Source of the DNA: Eumeta japonica
Taxonomy: Eukaryota > Arthropoda > Insecta > Lepidoptera > Psychidae
Direction of reading: 5' to 3'
Assembly: GCA_005406025.1 (NCBI GenBank)
Contig: BGZK01000101.1
Coordinates: forward strand, 62,001 to 126,000
Length of the DNA stretch: 64,000 nucleotides
The notes beneath the pieces were generated by a model. That model did no database searches. It worked only from the letters and a program-made list of their open reading frames with translations, and had not been told where the DNA came from. Positions within the stretch are counted from its first letter, which is position 1. Each line of letters begins with the position of its first letter. Below are positions 60,005 to 64,000 of this stretch, in pieces. The position numbers were made by a program, and so were the translations under genes.

Positions 60005-60105
60005 GAGTTTTTCCTGGTTTGATTTACCTTCTTAAGTATTTTGATCCTAAACGATGTGCAGGGTTTGATAATGAAGGCGAAACCGAAAGGTGGGCACGAG
60101 AGTAT
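60005..60105 (+). repeat. Single diverged unit of the 120-bp repeat
   Basis: ctggtttgatttaccttctt, then cttaagtattttgatcc, aacgatgtgcagggtttgat and aaccgaaaggtgggcacg follow the unit order of the array at 20920-21710 (tgtttggncttgt, cttgagatgtac, gattttcagggtctgatgat, gaaggta). Similarity is about 70-75% by eye. Confidence 0.55.
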
Positions 60106-61705
60106 ACTCATAGGGACTCTCTAGAAATGTTTACATGAGACATTAACTTTACACATTTCTTTTTTCCGACAATTTTTGATTAAAAATTTTAGTAATAAAA
60201 AAACACGTGTACTCGGGGATTGCCGCGGTAAAGCTATTGAATAGTATTTTTTATCAACTTATGCAATTATAATTATTTATTTATTTTATTTATGCAGTAT
60301 TTTTTTTGAGGAGGTGCCCTAACGCCGAAACTCTAAGCAGGCATGAGTCACCAGATTGCGGGGCGAAGAGGAGGGGGATTACGCATGCGCAGTAATGCCG
60401 ATACTACCAATGCCACTTAGAGGCGAGTTGCTGAACTAAAGATACAAGCGTGATATTTCACAAAAGTCATTAAAAGTTCTGCTATTCATCGATAGATGGC
60501 AAAAGTAAAAAGTATCACCGCTGTGCCAGTCGGAGTGGGGGTGTTAGGTTATTTTCGTTACGGAATTTCTGGATTCAGTCTCTACGCTCAAGGCCCACGA
60601 TAGAAGCTATGCAATAGCTTAAAAACTTAATAACTCGTTTGAAATCGTAACTGAGGCGGGGTATAAATTGGAATCGACATCGAAACTGTAACTTATTTTA
60701 ATCTTCATACAAAGTTCTATTACCATGAGGGTCATTAGGTAACAGCTACCTGCTAATTCACTACAGAAAGATCTGTTTCTTATAGATATGAATAATCGTA
60801 CTAATAGCTGATCTATTAATTACATAAAGATACATATTTAAAATCATTATACGTTTTATCCAAGCGGCCTCTTTTTAAAGCCTTTATTGGGGTTCAAATT
60901 CTCCCCTTTAACGACCAAAATGTTTTGCATTTTTACAGAGATCATCTAAAGCCGCATCTGGGATATATTTTCCTAATGGATAAATAATGTTTTTGTCCAT
61001 TAAATTGGGAAATTGTTTTAATTAAGTAATTAATAAAATAATAATATTATTATTATATATTTTTTATAGTATAAGAATGTAACGCTATTTGAAAGTTAAG
61101 CGAAAGTTTAAGTTTCCTCATGTAAAGTAACTGGCAATTAATACTAACAAAATACTCGTAGCATAGCCGAGTTGTTGTTTCAAAGATTTTCAAAAGCTCG
61201 AGTCATTAATCCTATGATTTTTCCTAGAGTTTCCAAATATTACTTCTATTTTTAGCTATTCGATCTGTTTATTGAATAAAATAATTCATATATGGAAACA
61301 AAATTGTACTGTAGTTTAACAAATGAAACAATACAGAAAATTATAACGATCTTAACAACTACGCTAAATCTTTTTCCACAGCGGTATTAGTGGTCATGGA
61401 TTTATATATTCTGTGTCAAACTTGGTTTAGCAAGCCTTTAAAAATGGTTAATCAAAGCTCTCCAAGGTAATTTTTGTCAACCGTCGTTTCCGGCTACAAG
61501 GAAATTTCGGCATGTGTTTGCGCAGCCAAGACAGTTGGCTGATTCATATCGCAAATGAGAAAGCGGATCGTTTGGGTGCTCTTTTTGCGCCAAACTTAAT
61601 TATCGATTATGGAGGCAACAACCCCAAACTATTATTCGATATATGAATTCTACGGCAGATATTTCTTTTGGATTTATTTTACAGATATCCGTATATGGAG
61701 AACTT
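60106..61705. other. AT-rich stretch with a small GC-rich patch
   Basis: The patch 60310-60430 includes attacgcatgcgcagtaatg (an NRF1-like gcatgcgc). Near 61530-61640 the + strand reads WLIHIANEKADRLGALFAPN, which resembles the RNase H box (GNEKADRLA) of LINE proteins but is too short to call. Confidence 0.35.
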
Positions 61706-61900
61706 TTTAACCGACTTCAAAAAAGAAGGAAGTTCTCAATGTGGTTATCCTTTATTAATACTGTTACCTCGTAACTCTCCACTTTTATTTACCGAATCCG
61801 CTGTTTTTTTTTTAATTTGAAAAATGTACTTCAACTTTGTTTTTTTTTTGTCATAACTGAGATATGATGATGGACTCCATGAGGAATAGACGGATATCCT
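61706..61900 (+). repeat. Lepidopteran aaccgacttcaaaaaa repeat
   Basis: Begins taaccgacttcaaaaaagaa then ggaagttctcaatgtgg, and later gttacctcgtaactctccac. This is the characteristic start of a very common moth and butterfly repeat. The downstream part is diverged. Confidence 0.6.
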
Positions 61901-62579
61901 CAAGTATTATTGGTACACGTATATTAATTTAAGTATTCTCTATAGCTATATATGCATTTGCTTTTGGAGAGTAACATATGAACTCTTCAATTATAAATGT
62001 TTCGAGGATTGCGATTGGATTTCGTTCACGTTGTTAAGCAATTTATGTCTTTCAAAATGGACGTTGTTTAGCAGAAAAAATTAGTATTGCCAGTTTATTT
62101 TCTATAATAGAATTCACAAAAAATGGATGGAACTTTTCAAATATTAAGAGCACAAATACTACTTCCTTATTTCCTATAGTAACTCAAGCATTTGGTCTGG
62201 TAGTAAAATTGAATTCATGGTGAAATATGGTGTTTACTGATCTCTGTTTATAGAATTAAAATATTTCAAAAACGAATATGGTTAAAATAACCATTAGTAT
62301 ATAAATTGGAAATTTCGTTTTCTCAGAAAGTTTCTGACTATCCTAAAATCACAGAATAACCTTCCACGCTCCGAACTCGAAAATACTGAAATTAATGAAT
62401 AGCAATTTTACGTTTACTAGAGTCTTGGTAGAAAGAAATGCAATCAACAACGCCTAAACATATAACAACGAGAAACAACTCGAAACAGGTCCAGTGATAA
62501 TATGCCTAAAGCGCAATTACCAGACTTCACTTTTCTGTCGCTATAGATTAAAGATGAGTTTATAAGGTGTATGTCTAAT
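61901..62579. other. AT-rich stretch, nothing recognised
   Basis: No supported feature. Confidence 0.5.
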
Positions 62580-62900
62580 TATTTGGTCTCTGTTGGGTCA
62601 GGTCCCTAATGACCCCACTGCTGAGGCGTATTCTCTCAAAATCTTTCACTTCGAGATCGAGCGATTTGGATTTTTAAAGTCCTCCGCGCAGATCAGGGGC
62701 CGCTAGCGACCGTTGTCGTCATATTGATGACGACATCTGAAATTGACAGCATATATTGATCTTGGATGCATGTAGCGACTGATGTACTTCGGTTTAAGCA
62801 ATCAGCTAATTGATCAATTAGCCCGTGGACAGAATTAAATCCGGCGTCTTTTAGTTCGAAGGAATCACTACTTAACAGCTGATAAGTCGCCACCGTTTTT
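62580..62900. promoter_or_regulatory. Candidate regulatory island with homeodomain palindrome
   Basis: A balanced block carrying an exact 18-bp palindrome gctaattgatcaattagc (62805-62822), which is two inverted TAATTG homeodomain sites. It also has cagctgataag (62876-62886), an E-box overlapping a GATA site, and gttgtcgtcatattgatgac near 62713. The minus strand has a 66-codon frame of no known family. Likely a regulatory element, inferred from motif density. Confidence 0.4.
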
Positions 62901-63039
62901 ATTTTATCTATATCGATGCAGTAGAATCTTTTTACATTTTTCTGGTCACGTTCCGTTACACTGTATTGTTATATGTAACTTCGTAACAATGTTTTATTTC
63001 ATGATTGTATAAAATGGAATATTCTTTGTGGCCACATCG

Positions 63040-63335
63040 GTTTTTCGTTGTTCCCGTTAGCCTCTAAAGGCGCTAACAAGGTCGATCGGGCGCTTAAAAA
63101 ATGCCTGAACTCCCGTGCCTAATTTCGTTTCAGCGAAATAATAATGAAGGTAGACGGAACAGCACTCGTAATACGAGGAGTTCAGCCGAAGGCTATTCTC
63201 CTTTAATATACCTCCGAAAGGGACTGTTTGTGTTTTGTGTTTTGGCAGTTCGCAGAGGGACATTAACATAATTTCGGGGAGCACTAAAATTTCGAAGAGG
63301 AGGGAGGGCGGGCGACGGGCGGGGGGCAGACGTCG
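63040..63335. promoter_or_regulatory. GC-balanced island, candidate regulatory element
   Basis: gttagcctctaaaggcgcta and acaaggtcgatcgggcgctt (aaggtcg is a nuclear-receptor-type half site) are followed by a GC-rich end gagggcgggcgacgggcggg. Minus-strand frames (63057-63284) are unrecognised. Confidence 0.3.
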
Positions 63336-64000
63336 TAAACACGTTTTTTTTTGTCATCAAAATCCGGCACCGTACTGAATATTGTATAAATTAATGTTAT
63401 GAATTCCGTCAGAACTAAAAGAACGCGTAAACTGGAAATATTCAAAGGATATTGCCAAGTTTCGCCAACGAACCAAAACATATTACGTTTATTGTATCCG
63501 AAATATACCGTTTAAAATGTAACGGACATTTTTGATAATTGGCTTGATTCAAAAATAGTTCCTTGTTTTACGCTACTATATCTGAACAAATATTACCCCT
63601 TCGGCTTTTCCAGCGCTTCTGTTATAATGAGGGTAGATTAAATTTAGCTCTGAAATAGTTGCAAGCTAACCCGCAATATCGAGAAATTATAGTGTCAATA
63701 AGAGGCAAATGAGATACGTTTGGTTTTAGAGTTCAACAAGTGAAAATTATTTTTATATTTTTTTGTAATGCATCTATTATTTTATATCTTTCACAATTAG
63801 GTGGAGAGGACAGTAGGGCAGTATAATATATAAAAATTAATATGTTTTTTATTCGTCTTCTTTACGTGCCTAAAACATTAATCCAATTGTATGAAATTGG
63901 GTACATTGTTCTCGCGAACGGGAAGGTTTTTTTGTTATCTATTTTTATAGCATTATCAAGGATAAAATAAGCATAGCTATAGACGTATAGATATCACCAG
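63336..64000. other. AT-rich stretch, nothing recognised
   Basis: AT-rich to the window end. No gene, repeat or RNA supported. Confidence 0.5.

Overview
The window looks like a non-coding stretch of a lepidopteran (moth or butterfly) genome. It is AT-rich (roughly two-thirds A+T by eye), contains no long open reading frame of a recognisable host gene, and is crowded with old transposable-element pieces. The order-level call rests on interspersed repeats I recognise from moth and butterfly genomes: the family that reads cccggccaagtgcgagtc followed by a gagggttccgta-like block (12889-13025, 13655-14436, 55456-55795), the ggttccgtac/caaataaatcgaaacctac family (8292-8610 and 25505-25855), the aaccgacttcaaaaaa family (61706-61900), and the gaggccggcattgcaatg retroelement 3' end (50940-51145). 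The species cannot be told from the sequence alone.

Layout. 1-5 kb: a 0.6 kb repeat holding a perfectly placed foldback, then a GC-rich block with a possible exon. 5.8-7 kb: an antisense RTE-type LINE 3' half. 9.6-10.7 kb: a dead mariner. 11.6-11.8 kb: a short retroinsertion with an exact 22-bp target duplication. 12.9-14.4 kb: paired lepidopteran repeats with a tRNA-derived SINE between them. 17.1-19.9 kb: a nearly full-length but broken hAT element of the ZBED5-like type. 20.9-21.7 kb: an array of about 120-bp units that flips orientation halfway. 33.8-34.2 kb: the integrase tail and downstream part of a Ty3/gypsy element. 43.7-44.1 kb: a TIR element without coding capacity. 49.1-49.6 kb: an inverted sibling of the first repeat. 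52 kb: another LINE 3' end. 54 kb: a possible second mariner-like remnant.

Between these sit about twenty short GC-rich islands (0.1-0.5 kb) in the AT-rich background, at about 1.3, 1.7, 4.7, 16.1, 20.5, 22.6, 24.0, 26.6, 28.5, 30.9, 33.0, 35.8, 38.1, 41.6, 46.7, 48.8, 50.5, 56.1, 56.6, 59.7, 62.7 and 63.2 kb. Several hold clustered transcription-factor-like words (E-box/GATA composites, TCF/Sox-like CTTTGT sites, an 18-bp homeodomain-type palindrome). The simplest reading is a gene desert or a very large intron of a developmental gene, with islands as candidate conserved non-coding elements or cryptic exons. That reading is inference: conservation cannot be seen in one sequence.

No complete host gene, rRNA, tRNA or CRISPR array was found. 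Most open frames of 60-130 codons are AT-rich chance frames or lie inside repeats. Two frames (1601-1840 and 59706-59948, both +) have a composition more like coding DNA and deserve a check.
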